A stretch of 64,000 nt of DNA, taken from NCBI RefSeq assembly GCF_021347895.1, contig NC_067132.1, positions 7,858,338-7,922,337 on the forward strand, written 5' to 3'. Source of the stretch: Acanthochromis polyacanthus. Taxonomy: Eukaryota > Chordata > Actinopteri > Pomacentridae. The notes beneath the pieces are model-generated. The model made no database searches. It saw only the letters and a program-made list of their open reading frames with translations, and was not told the origin of the DNA. Every line of letters starts with the position of its first letter. Position 1 is the stretch's first letter. This document shows, one piece after another, positions 45,016 through 58,711 of the stretch. Position numbers and translations under genes: made by a program.

Positions 45016-47459
45016 CTAGTGTGGGCTTGGAGCTGGAGTGTCCAGATCCCGGTCTGTCTCACCTTCTTCATGGCCGGTGTAGGAGCTCAGGGCATCCCAC
45101 AGAAGGCCGGGCTGCTCACAGTGGTGGTGACTTCTCCAGTGCTCCAAAACCACCTCTTTAGTGTCCAACACCTCGCTGCAAAGCACACAGTTAAAGGCTG
45201 TACCTGCTGCAAGGACCCCGAAGCCTCCACTGCTATCTGGAGATGAGAGGATGCTGCTATCCTCCCCCTCCCTTCCACAGCGGTGGGACATGATGTGCCT
45301 CTTCAGCTTGGAGAAGGAAAAGAACTCTTCATCACAACTGCCGCACTTCACCAGATTACGTTTCTCGTTTAACTGTCGCCAATAGTGGGCAGCATGCTTC
45401 ACGAGCTCGTTCTCAGCCTCACGGCCCCCTCGTAAGGGTTGGCTGTCGTGAAGTCGAATGTGGACCTCCTCCCCGTGCACATACAGCAAATGCATCTTCA
45501 TGTCGGCAAAGGTGGGAGTGATGGCCTGGCAGCGGCCACATTTAATTTGCAACTCCACAGGATCTTCTCGATCTTGTTCATCAGATGGCTCTGGTGAGTT
45601 CGGCCTAGTGAGGAAAATAAGAAATAAAAATTATTGATAACTTGCTATGACTGTTTGGATACAGTTGTTAGGTAGTTGTAAGCTAGTTATCACAATCCAT
45701 AATAGTCTCACCCCTCCACAGACAGGTCATCCTCATGATGGCTGATTGATGGCTCCACGGTCAACACCACCTTGTGGACCTCTCTCAGATGACTGAAATA
45801 CACCCCCACATATCCAAAGGCCTTCTCGCAGAACTCACAGCATAAAGACCGACGTGGTCTTACCTCAGAGTGGTGAAGCTTCATGTGGGTGCTCAAGCTG
45901 CCTGAGTGAGCGTATGCTTTGCGGCACACGGGGCAAATGTAGGGCCGACTGTTGGTGTGGCTGTTCATGTGGCTCTGGAGGTGATGTTTGAACTGGAAAC
46001 AGCGGTTGCAGGTGGGGCAACGGTGGAGCGGTCGGCTTCCTATGAACACTCTTGAGTGGGAGCCACCTCTCAGGTGGAGGGTTACAGGGGCTGGCTGGTC
46101 CAGGGCCTTGGTTGTGGCAGTAGTAGGAAGCTGACGACCAAGCATAAGTTCCTGCTCTTGGCCATCTGGGGTAATAGCAGGCATACTAACCAGCTGGGGA
46201 ACTGTCTCCATAACCAACATGGGCTTGGGTCGGATGCTGCGGTACTTCTTTGAAATATCAACTTCCTTTTGTTTGGAACCTGGAACAACGGCTGGTGGTT
46301 TCTCAGGAACCCTTCTACGGAAGAAAGACAAGGACCTCTTCTTTCGGGCCTCAAAGGCTAAGATGTCTTCCATTGTCTTTCTCTTCCTTCCTCTCTTCTT
46401 GCCAGGTGGTTTCTGGTGGATTCCCAGAACAGGCATGAGTGTGGTCTTGGCCGGGGGCTGTAAAGTGGATTTTTGCACCTGGTTGTTACTCAAGGCTGCA
46501 GCTGTCTCGAGAGTCTTGGACGTAGCATCTAAAGGGCTGGTGAGTCCTGGCTGGCTGGAGGAACTTTTTTTCTCTGGGGACAAATTGTTGGGCTTGGCAG
46601 CTGGGATGAGGGTGGTCTTCATTTTAGAGTAGGGCAGGATGGGAAGTTTCCCCTTAGGTGGAGATGGGATAATCTGGATTGCTTTACTGAAGATAGCTGG
46701 GGACAGGACAGTGATACTACTCTGGGGTTGGGCTGCAGCTGGTTTTGACTGGCACAGCCTCACTGTAGTTCTATTTTCCTCGGGAGATTTACCTGGAGAG
46801 CTTTTAACAGCAGCAGGGGGATACTGAAGGTTCTGAATAAGGCCAGTTGTAGCAGTTTGCTCACAGCCATCTGGCACTCGCTCCAACTGAGAACCCTGAT
46901 AGAGGACAGCATTGTCTGGTAGAAGCGCAGTGACTGAGATGTCAGAGGAGGCTGGGTCAATGACAATTACCTGCTCTGAAGGGTCCTCTTTGGGCCCGGG
47001 GGATTCCTTTGTGTGCTTGGTCTCTTGAGGTTTCTTCTTCATTGACGCTGATGCTTGACTCACCAATGACTTGGTCTGCGCTGTCACCGAAACCTTAGGG
47101 GCTGTTTTCACCCTGACGGCGAGTGGTGGAGATTTGACCTTATCTGTGGTCCCCTTGCTTCTCACTGGCTGGTACCTGGGAATGGGTAACTTCAGGTTTT
47201 TCTGGACTGAATGGGCTTGCTGTTGTGGTGTCTGGGAGGAGACTGAAGGGGGCAGTGCCACCAGCGAGAATGTGCCATCTTGACCTGCTATTTGCATCAG
47301 TGCATAGTTTTGGGTGGGCACGATGATTGATTTGGGGCTGGAGGCGGTGGTAGCCTCAGGGAGGGCACACTGAGGCTGGCAGGACATTACTGCAGGGGAG
47401 GGGGACGGCACCACAGCCGGGGCCTTAGGGGCAATACTCCGGAACTGAAGGCTCTTCAT
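45016..47459 (-). CDS. znf438: Zinc finger protein 438
   Basis: Two exons, 47459-45712 and 45604-45016, give 778 aa (human ZNF438 has about 830). Splicing at GAGGG|GTGAGA and TTCCTCACTAG|GCCG keeps frame across VEG/PNSPEP. Family signatures: FRSIAPK, TQNYALMQIAGQDGTFSLV, LKLPIPRYQP, PKGKLPILPYSKMKT, KKRGRKRKTMEDILAF (nuclear localisation) and KKYRSIRPKPMLV. C2H2 fingers: about 480-502, 507-530, 539-562, 603-626, 668-690 and 720-743. The gene is a nuclear, DNA-binding transcription regulator by family knowledge. The first ATG (MKSLQFRSIAPK) is preceded in frame by TAG and a CAG acceptor-like site, so either translation starts here or an upstream exon joins at TATCAG|ATG. Human has extra N-terminal residues, so the N-terminus may be incomplete. 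Confidence 0.93.
45605..45711 (-). other. znf438: znf438 intron between the last two coding exons (107 bp)
   Basis: Donor GTGAGACTAT and acceptor TTATTTTCCTCACTAG on the minus strand; reading frame and family similarity are continuous only if it is removed. The short length is typical of compact fish introns. Confidence 0.9.
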
Positions 47460-47477
47460 CTGATAGGCTGGACTCAC

Positions 47478-49177
47478 TTTCTACCAACTGAAACACAAGC
47501 ACAAAATAAACATGTATATCAGTGATGGCACAGAGGCTACTCAACCTTTTCCTGTTTAACATAACCCTTAAAACCCTAACCTTCAAGCTTCAAGTTTCCA
47601 TGTCAACATAGCACATTGTGTTTGTCTGCAGGGCTAAAGCTGTGCAATCTAACATATTTAATAACTGAGATAGCTACATGAGTTGTTGCTCTTGTTTGAA
47701 GCTGCCAAGATCATTAATATAAATGTGACCTCTTTGCACAAAGTCTGCTTTTATATGGTGCCATTATTCCACAACTCAGGCAGGACAGAGGCAGACATAC
47801 ACTGTCAAAGATACAGGCATTTTCACAAGTGTGACAAGCTGTCCTATTACCCATATCTCTCTGGTCCCAAACAGCAGACTGTCTCTCCCTCAGGCTAAGA
47901 ACAGACTGCCCCCTTTGATATAGGCTCAGCATGCAGCCGTGGTACATGCTGAGGATCTGCAGGGTGCTCCTTGTAGCCCCCTCACTTCCTGGAAGGATCA
48001 GGCAGTAGAGCGTGAAAGCTGCCCAATGGCAGGATCTTTACCAGATGAAGAGGGACTCCCCTCTCATCTCCCCTTCCACTGACCAGCACTGCGGCTGGCT
48101 GAAGGCAGCGAGGATGCCCCTGATAGAAGCCCTGGATTTACTTTATCATCCCTTGTTCACAAATAACATTTCATGGTTGCCTAGTGGGAACGAGGCTTTT
48201 CCACACTGGGTTTCGCCTTTCTGACTGTGTTGATACAAAATACTGCTGAACTCTATGGGGAAACTATAACCTCAGAGTGAGGTTTTAAACAAGTCTTTAT
48301 TATCTCAATCTACCGTACAGTTTCCATCTATCAATCAAAAGCCACAGGTATGGCTTTAAAAACAAAGGCAAAATTCCCTTCATTTATATCAATACTGTAT
48401 CTTTATATCAAAAGGAGGGAAAGATTACAGAGGAATGCTTCAAAGGGCCTAATTGTAAACAGACCCCGAGTTTTGAATTTCACTTTATGACCTGACTTTC
48501 AATAGCAGCGTTTGATGCAGGCAACGTTCCAACTCCACTGCAATACTAATCAGCACAAAGTGCAACAATCTGGAGGTGTTGCAAAAGGAAAATATTCAAC
48601 AAAATCATTTCTCTATACAAAAAACCTCCTCTGTATTCACTTTCAAAGCAAGGAGCTTTATACATTCAAGAGAAGAGAGGAAAAGGGAAAAACTGCAAAG
48701 GGCATATTGTTTAACAGCTGGAAGTGTTTCTGTGCGGAGAGATTATTTATACAGTACCCCTACCGCATTACGACTCCATAAAACTGGAGATATTCCTCCT
48801 CTGTGTGGATAGTTGATTCCAGTTTGACTGTGACTTTGGCTCAACACAGAGTGGAATAAAATTGTGGGTGCCTCTGGCTGTTTAATGCAGGTATAGAAAG
48901 TGGCAGGATGGGGTTGTCAGTGCAGTCAGTGTAGAGGAAGAAGCACTGAGCAAACATATAGCCTGCCCTTACAATTTTTCTCATTAACCCTCTAAACCCC
49001 AAACCATCCTGGCAGGTTTAAAATGCATGTTATCTTCAAAAACTTACCACAATTACAGAAGCAGAAAGAATGGTCAAATTTTCAACTTCTTGAACTAATT
49101 ACCTGTGGCAGACAGTGTAACCAACTGCAAGCTTAAAATTGGCATATTTAGTCAAAGTAATCAATTTTTCTACATCT
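47478..49177. other. Non-coding, upstream of znf438 coding exons
   Basis: Probably intron or 5' region of znf438. No coding exon recognised; a pyrimidine-rich CAG on the minus strand at about 47,489-47,500 could be the acceptor of the first coding exon. Confidence 0.4.
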
Positions 49178-49477
49178 TACACTGAACAAAAATATAAACG
49201 CAACACTTTTGTTTTTGCTCCCATTTTTTATGAGATGAACTCAAAGATCTAAAACTTTTTCCACATACAAAATATCACCATTTCTCTAAAATATTGTTCA
49301 CAAATCTGTCTAAATCTGTGATAGTGAGCACTTCTCCTTTGCTGAGATAATCCATCCCACCTCACAGGTGTTCCATATCAAGATGCTGATTAGACACCAT
49401 GATTAGTGCACAGGTGTGCCTTAGACTGCCCACAATAAAAGGCCACTCTGAAAGGTGCAGTTTTATCACACAGCACA

Positions 49478-50419
49478 ATGCCACAGATGTGGCAAGATTT
49501 GAGGGAGCGTGCAATTGGCATGCTGACAGCAGGAATGTCAACCAGAGCTGTTGCTCGTGTATTGAATGTTCATTTCTCTACCATAAGCCGTCTCCAAAGG
49601 CGTTTCAGAGAATTTGGCAGTACATTCAACCAGCCTCACAACCACAGACCACGTGTAACCACACCAGCCCAGGACCTCCACATCCAGCATGTTCACCTCC
49701 AAGATGGTCTGAGACCAGCCACTTGGACAGCTCCTGAAACAATGGGTTTGCATAACCAAAGAATTTCTGCACAAACTGTCAGAAACCGTCACAGGGAAGC
49801 TCATCTGCAAGCTCGTCGCCCTCATTGGGGTCTCCACCTGACTCCAGTTTGTCGTCGTAACCGACTTGAGTGGGAAAATGCTCACATTCGATGGCGTCTG
49901 GCACGTTGGAGAGGTGTTCTCTTCACGGATGAATCCCGGTTTACACTGTTCAGGGCAGATGGCAGACAGCGTGTGTGGCGTCGTGTGGGTGAGCGGTTTT
50001 CTGATGTCAGTGTTGTGGATGGAGTGGCCTATGGTGGCGGTGGGGTTATGGTATGGGCAGGCGTCTGTTATGGACGAAGAACACAGGTGCATTTTATTGA
50101 TGGCATTTTGAATGCACAGAGATAACGTGACGAGATCCTGAGGCCCATTGTTGTGCCATACATCCAAGAACATCACCTCATGTTGCAGCAGGATAATGCA
50201 CGGCCCCATGTTGCAAGGATCTGTACACAATTCTTGGAAGCTGAAAACGTCTCAGTTCTTGCATGGCCAGCATACTCACCAGACATGTCACCCATTGAGC
50301 ATGTTTGGGATGCTCTGGATCGGCGTATACGACACCATGTACCAGTTCCCATCAATATCCAGCAACTTCGCACAGCCATTGAAGAGGAGTGGACCCCCCC
50401 CCCCCCCCCCCCCGAATAA
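49478..50419 (+). pseudogene. Tc1-like DD34E transposase, nonsense codon and truncated C-terminus
   Basis: One frame from ATG 49,478: helix-turn-helix (LRERAIGMLTAGMSTRAVAR, LNVHFSTISRLQRRF), HRPRVTT, RISAQTVRNRHREAHLQA, then LFTDESRFTLF (first catalytic Asp), GGGGVMVWAG, and a TAA stop at 50123-50125 in NAQR*RDEIL, where relatives have Tyr (TAC to TAA). The same frame continues with LQQDNARPHVA and SPDMSPIEHVWDAL (second Asp and Glu) to TAIEEEWT, then enters a run of 20 C residues (50394-50413) and loses the normal NGGHTRY C-terminus. Two independent lesions make it a pseudogene. Confidence 0.93.
50394..50413. repeat. Homopolymer C20 at a deletion junction
   Basis: Twenty consecutive C join the codons for EEEWT directly to the 3' subterminal repeat (CAAAACTGCACC). 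This suggests deletion between two C-rich tracts. Confidence 0.85.
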
Positions 50420-50709
50420 AACAAAACTGCACCTTTCAGAGTGGCCTTTTATTGTGGACAGTCTCAGGCACACCTGTGCACTAATCACGGTGTCTAATCA
50501 GCATCTTGATATGGCACACCTGTGAGGTGGGATGGATTATCTCAGCAAAGGAGAAATGCTCACTATCACAGATTTAGACAGATTTGTGAACAATATTTTA
50601 GAGAAATGGTGATATCGTGTATGTGGAAAAAGTTTCAGATCTTTGAGTTCATCTCATAAAAAATGGGAGCAAAAACAAAAGTGTTGCATTTATATTTTTG
50701 TTGAGTGTA

Positions 50710-51470
50710 TATAAAAAAATTGAACATGGAGTCAAGAGCAATCCAATTTCAATCAAGATTCAGGGACATTTTTTAACTTCAGGCCATGTTTACACAGAGC
50801 AGATACAGGTCTAGAAACAAACTGGAAACGTGTAGTAAAATATCTCGGCACATGGTGCCTCTATTGTGTTTACAGTATGGTAAAGTCCAAAAGAAACTTT
50901 TAGAACAAATATTTTAAGAAATTAAAATTTCATTTATTTCTTTGTGCAAAATAATTGTTATACTGCACCGAGAGCTGTCTTTACTCCCAGCCATGGTTGT
51001 GCTGTTTCCATAGACTATACTTTGCAGTGAAACACAAATCCACAGTGAGTGAAAATCTGAAAAAATGTGACAGGAACAAACAATACACAAACACAGCTTG
51101 AGGCTCACAGAGTTACATGCAAATATATTAAACAAGATGAAAGCATTTAATTTGCCCATATTTGTTGTTTAAATCTTGTGGTGTTCTGGATTGGCAGTAT
51201 TTTTACAACACTCTGTACACCGATGTGTTCACACAAACAGACCGACACCACGATGACAAGCATGTGGCAGGAGGAAGTAGTGAGGGAAAGGAACAGGAGG
51301 AGGTCGACAGCAGATTAAAATACTTTGTCGCATAGGATTTCATAATGATGACAAATCAACTTGTTTTTGTAAAATGATTTATCCTTGGGCATATGTAGCC
51401 ATGTACAAAAAGGAGAATCGTTAATAACCCATGAGGAGCAAAAGAAAATGCTTTACAAGCAGTAACCTTC
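50710..51470. other. Non-coding, no recognised feature
   Basis: AT-rich; possibly intronic to znf438's upstream region. Nothing supported. Confidence 0.4.
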
Positions 51471-51474
51471 ACTT

Positions 51475-51900
51475 TCTATAATAATAATAACTTTATTTGT
51501 ACAGCACCTGTCAGAAGAACATTCACAAAGTGCTTTGACAGGTAGAACACAGTGATAAAAGAGAAATAAAAGAGAACTTTACATTAAGGCAAGTCTATAA
51601 AAGTGGGTTTAAATCAGTGATTTAGAAGAATCTACTGAATGGGCGAGCCTTATCTCCTCAGGCAGGTCATTCCAAAGCCGTGGGGTCCTGATGGAGAAGT
51701 CAAGGTCATCCTTGACTTCTCCATCAGGATCCATCAGGATTTTAGCCTCAACTTTGGAACAACTAGGAGGGACCCACCCAGGGATCTAAGGCTGCGTGAG
51801 GGGACGTACGGGGTTAGCATGTCTAAAATATAGCCAGCGGCAAGGCCCTGGTAAGCTTTAAAAGTGATCATTATCACTTAAAAAAAAATCATTATCACTG
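51475..51900 (-). repeat. Interspersed retroelement-derived repeat with internal hairpin
   Basis: The minus strand ends in AATAAAGTTATTATTATTAT (51,480-51,500), with AAGTGCTTTGTGAATG and ACCCCACGGCTTTGGAATGA, recognisable blocks of a common fish repeat carrying short 3' tails. It contains the perfect 19-bp hairpin at 51,687-51,728. Confidence 0.55.
51687..51728. repeat. Perfect hairpin, 19-bp stem, 4-nt loop
   Basis: CCTGATGGAGAAGTCAAGG (51687-51705), loop TCAT, CCTTGACTTCTCCATCAGG (51710-51728): fully complementary. The following ATCCATCAGGAT repeats the same words again. Confidence 0.95.
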
Positions 51901-53246
51901 ATAATGAAATTTATCTGTGAAGTAATTTTTTCTTGCTTTCTTTTCTGGTCCTACGTCATTGAAAGATGTAAACAGGATCACAAGTCTTAAGCCAGCTAGC
52001 AGCTCCGTAACATGCTCACAATGACAAGAGTATTAATCAAAAGTTCATCCTGTAATGTTTATCACAGACGTTATTAGAATTTAGCATCCTAGCATAGCAA
52101 CGCTCACTTATCAGCCCCAAACACAAAGCACAGGGCTGACAGGAATATCATTTGTTTTGCTAGTAGTTGGTCAACTTTAAGTATTGGACACATTAAGGTT
52201 TGACCAGTAGAGGGAGCTAAATAAAAAGTCAGAAGATCACAAAAGTTATGACAATTCATCTTCGTGTAACAATGAAAAAGTGTAACACACTCAATCGTAG
52301 TAAAACATTATACAGTGGCCACTCTATATGAAATATCTGGGGATCACCAAAGTGATTAGGATTCATCATTCAGAAACAATTAATGTCTGAAGACAATGTT
52401 GTTCAGACAAAGTCAGTTGATATTTTTCACAAGTTAACAGGTTGAACTTCCGTTGCCACAACACAAAAAGTGAGTAAGTGGGATAAACAACGTTATTAAG
52501 ATTCATTCTCTGAGGACAGTGAAAGTGCACAAAGTGAATTTTGTCCAATCTGAAGAATAGTTTCATCGAAGGTGCCTATGGTAAACAACAGGTCAGGCAA
52601 TTACCAAAGTCAGTTGTATCCATCCTTTGAAGACAAAAAATAGCTGCTAAGATATTACAATTAGAACAAAATTGGTTGACTGACTGACTCGTCAACATTT
52701 CCATCCTTACACCACAACGTAAGAGCAGCTGAAAGGTAATCGGGATAAGAAATGCACAGGCAAACCTTTTGGATGGAACAAAACTGCCTTGAGCCCAGAC
52801 TACTGCCCTGTTGTAAAGCAAACCATTTCAGAACTATGACAAAAGCATTCAGTTATCACAGACTGCTCAGATTGTCACACTCCGATTATAAGACAGCTAA
52901 ACAATAGGCAGAAAAAGCTTCTAAGAAAAACTGTATCTGTAACTGATTCTTCAACATCTGGTATTTTCAGTACAGACAAGCATGGATCTTCAGAGGCCCT
53001 ACAGTCTCCACATGCACTCTGAGCTGTACCACAGCAAGCATGCTGATACAACAGGTGAGTGTCGGTGATGATGACATGGCCTCAGGCCACGTTTAGTTCT
53101 TCACTACAGTGACTGGATCAGTGACATAGTTTCCTTCACTGGTGTAGGTCAAGCAATATTAATATTTGAAAAAACACTCTGGGCTACTTTCATATCTCCC
53201 TGTGTTTCGGCTCTCCTTCCCCTTCCATCCTGTCTTTACATTATTC

Positions 53247-53281
<35 letters not shown>

Positions 53282-56200
53282 TCTGCTCTTTTCGTACTTT
53301 GATTCACATTTTGGGATGCTCCTCTTGGCGTGTGCCTCTGTCTGCATAACTAACAATATGACAACTCTCTCCGTATGCAGTTTACCCACATGGGAGAGGG
53401 TAGAGCAAAATAAGGAAATATATGAGAGAAGAAAGTGGAGCAGGCAATGGTCTGCTCACTTGTTGATGTAGCAGTAGTGGTCAACTTGCCCTGTAATCAT
53501 TCTCTAGTCTCCTCAGGTGGTTCAAGCACTAACAGAAAAGAAACACAGTGGAAAAAAGCCAGAGTCACAAATACTTATGAGCCAAACCTGTAAACCTTTG
53601 TCAGTTATCGATGATCTGAAAACAGCTGGGAGGACAGAAGAGACACTACAGTCAAAGGCAGACATAAACCCAAAGATAGAATTATATTTGGACACTAACT
53701 TCATATTGACTTCCTCCATTATGCATTTTGAATATATTTAAAACAAGAATTTGAGTTCACTTAGTAGCTACACGAGGAGTTTGTCCGCCATCCATTAAAA
53801 AACAACAAAATGTTGCAGTGGTTAAAAAAGTTACAATTTTTCTTTAGATAAAGAACTATGAGAGAGGTCAATGCCATTTTGAGTATTTGTCAAAGTCACA
53901 CAAACGAATGCCCTTTACAGAAAGATTTCAGACCCCTTCACATACTGCTTGATACACGTAAAGAGCATGGCTACCACAATGTTTTATCCATTATGCTATT
54001 AGGCACCATAATAAGTCGCACCTGGTTTATGTGTGATGTAGTTTGTGGAGTTCATGCCAAACACATATTTAACTATAAAATTGTAGTTTAGCACAAAAAA
54101 CAAACAAAAAATAGTACTTGACACATATCCCTTACTTGACATTTCACAAGGAAGTGAGATTTGTGACTGCAGACATCATACTAAGAACTGAAAAGCCAAC
54201 TCTAGGTATGCTGCTGTAAGTCTTTTACTTAGTCTTACAATCTGTCTATCCATTCCACCATAAGGGTCTAATTGACTAAATGACAAGTGGTCAGAGCAGT
54301 TCTTTGTCACCTTCCGGGCAAAGGTCTTTCTTGTGCGATTATGGAATCTGCCTTGATAGTGAGCTCTCTTTCCTCCTCCCTAAACTCTAGGAAAAACACT
54401 GACTAAACTGTGGATCTTAACTTATACTCCCCTTGGAATATTCAAAGCTTTAGAATTGTTTTTCTGCCCTTGCCAAGATAAATTCATCAGCAGAATTTGA
54501 CTTCAAAGATCTATAGAGACACAAGAATGTCCTGACTACATGTCGAGTCAATTAAACTTGCTTCCAATAAGGGATTAGAAGGGGCAGAATCCCTAGGACA
54601 TTAAATCAAAATTGGGACACTTCAATACAGCTCAAATCAGAGTGGCACAACAAATGATCTAAATACTAGAGGTCGACTGACATGGGTTATTCAGGGCTGG
54701 ATACTTGTGGGTAATCAAAGAGACCAGCAACTGATATTTGGAAACAATATGCAATAAAAATAAAAATCCTACTGTCACCATTTAGCACAACACAAACTTT
54801 GTTGTAATGCCTTTATTTATGTTTCTCTTTCTTTAGTAAAAGGGAATTTTTTAATGTTTATCCTCAATCAGATAGAACTATGGAGAGGACATTGCTCAAG
54901 ACCACTGAGTGGTGATCACAGATAGAAAGTCAGTTGCATCATAGCCAAAGTAGCACACTTTAACTTCAAGGAATCTTTTTTTAAAAAAAACAAAAACAAA
55001 ACAGTATTGATAATCAAGACAAATGGTAAGTATCCAATTAGAAAATCTGCCTGGTTATCAAGTCGTCAATCCCTAGTAAACGCTTTGACTTTTATCTAAT
55101 TAGAAAAGACATGTTTGCTTTGTAATTATGGGTGGTTGTAGACAAATGGGCAAAAAGTTTATGTAACTATTTTAAAGTAAAAGTCTGAATACTTTCCAAA
55201 CACACTGCAATTCCCCAACACAAATTGATCAACATGGCTTAGAGAACAGTTACCTGAAAAATTTTGTAAGTAAAAACCTGTCATTTTAAATGTCACCATG
55301 ACCTGCTACGACCATGTCTTAACTTGGAAAGAATAACCCAACAAGGCTAGTGGAGAAATACACAGGGAGGCCACAGATGCTACTCAATCTGCTGCTGGAT
55401 TTGAAACGCCAACCACTCTAATCTGAGTGGGGTCAGAGATCAGGGCTAGGGTGCAAAAGTCTGGTTTCTGAAGAGAATGTAAGAGACTGAGGAGGAAAAA
55501 GAAGAAAAAGGGTGCTTGTGTGTGTAGAGAGGGAGTGATCCACAGAGACAGATTATCAGGTAAAGCCAGAGGGGTGAGAGGTGAGAATCTGCTGTTTATG
55601 CTAGAAACAGGTCAGGGTTGAGCAGGAGGGCAGTGTGGGGATGGGCCAGGCATCCACCTGGAATGGAATGGAATGGTATGAAGCGAACTGCAGAAGCTAC
55701 ACTCACACACACACACACACATACACACACAAAAACTTTCAAACCTGGAGCTGGGTCACATGATGAGGCGATCCAGCCAAGACTGATAGGCTGACCAGTC
55801 AAAACAACCTACCTATTGTTAGTCAGTAATGCAATTTAGTGTGAGGTGAAAGCGCCGCTCTGTGAAATGTCAAAACACGGTGAGCAGCGTGTTTGGGTAG
55901 CATCCCTGGTGCATTCTCTGATTCCGCTTTGCCTCGCTTTTAGCCAAGTACTGTTTAAACTGCAGAGTCCAGCAGTTTGTTTCCCTTATATGCAGACAGT
56001 GGCCTGGACCCAAATACAAAACAACCAAGGCAGTTTTTCATAAAGCTAAACTGAAAACACATTCTCATGTGAAAATGTAGCAAACAATAAGAAAAGTGAG
56101 GTTGTTTCTTTTTCTCATGTATTTAGTTAAAAAAAAAAAACATATCTAAAGTGTTTTGACGAAAGCAGAGCAGAGTAGTGTGAGGTTTGTTATCTTCCTT

Positions 56201-56885
56201 GTAGGTGAGAGCAACGCTCATCTGGGACTCACAGATAGAGCCTGGAGAGGGAGGGGGTCTGGAATGAAGTGTCTGTGTGTGTATGTGGGAGGGAGGGCTA
56301 AAAACCCAGCAGAGGCCAAGCTCCCCCAGGTTTTACCCCAGATGAAAGGCCAGAATCTGGGCTAGATAAGAGGGCAGATCACGGGGGGTCGGGGCCAGCC
56401 GGCTGTGAGAAGCCATGTCCAGCGGCCATCTTTCACCGGCCTCCTCCCTCTTGCTCACTCTTACACTCTTCCAAACACATATACACAGCATGTGGGATTA
56501 GTAAATGTGAGAGAGGCAGTTAAAAAGGTAAGAATTTTCTCTCTGGGCTTTTTTTAGCCATTTATTAAAACACAATAAAGGAACACACTGTGAATCTTGC
56601 AGTCCAAGAGGAAATTAGATCATTCCAATTTTTTCTTCATGAGTGAATTTAAGAGTTATCTGAGCTCGATTGCTTCTTCCTGCATGCATGCTAACTGCTC
56701 ATCTTTGCTCTTCATCTTAAGGTGGATGTGTATATAAATGTGCGTGTGCATTCGTGTGTGTGTGTGTGTCTGCATGCAGGGGACTTAGGGTCTGGAGTGA
56801 AAGCGGTCATGGGGAAAATGAAATCAGTGTTTGCAGAGGTCCTTGTTTCATCCCAGAGTGCTACTGAATGAGAGACCTAAGGAGT
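51901..56885. other. Long non-coding stretch
   Basis: No recognised coding exon or RNA gene. Short GT tract at 53,251-53,280 and CA tract at 55,703-55,730; G-rich block near 56,370-56,440. May be introns of a gene not otherwise visible. Confidence 0.4.
53251..53280. repeat. Microsatellite (GT)15
   Basis: 30 nt of GT. Confidence 0.95.

Positions 56886-58711
<1,826 letters not shown>

Larger units (their letters stand above)
49180..50707 (+). mobile_element. Tc1-like transposon, family B (1,528 bp, broken)
   Basis: Flanked by TA (49178-49179 and 50708-50709). The terminal repeats begin CACTGAACAAAAATATAAAC on the left and, inverted from the right, CACTCAACAAAAATATAAAT, and share GCAACACTTTTG and long subterminal blocks (TTTTGCTCCCATTTTTTATG). 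Its sequence is unrelated at the ends to family A. The transposase gene inside is disrupted. Confidence 0.94.
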
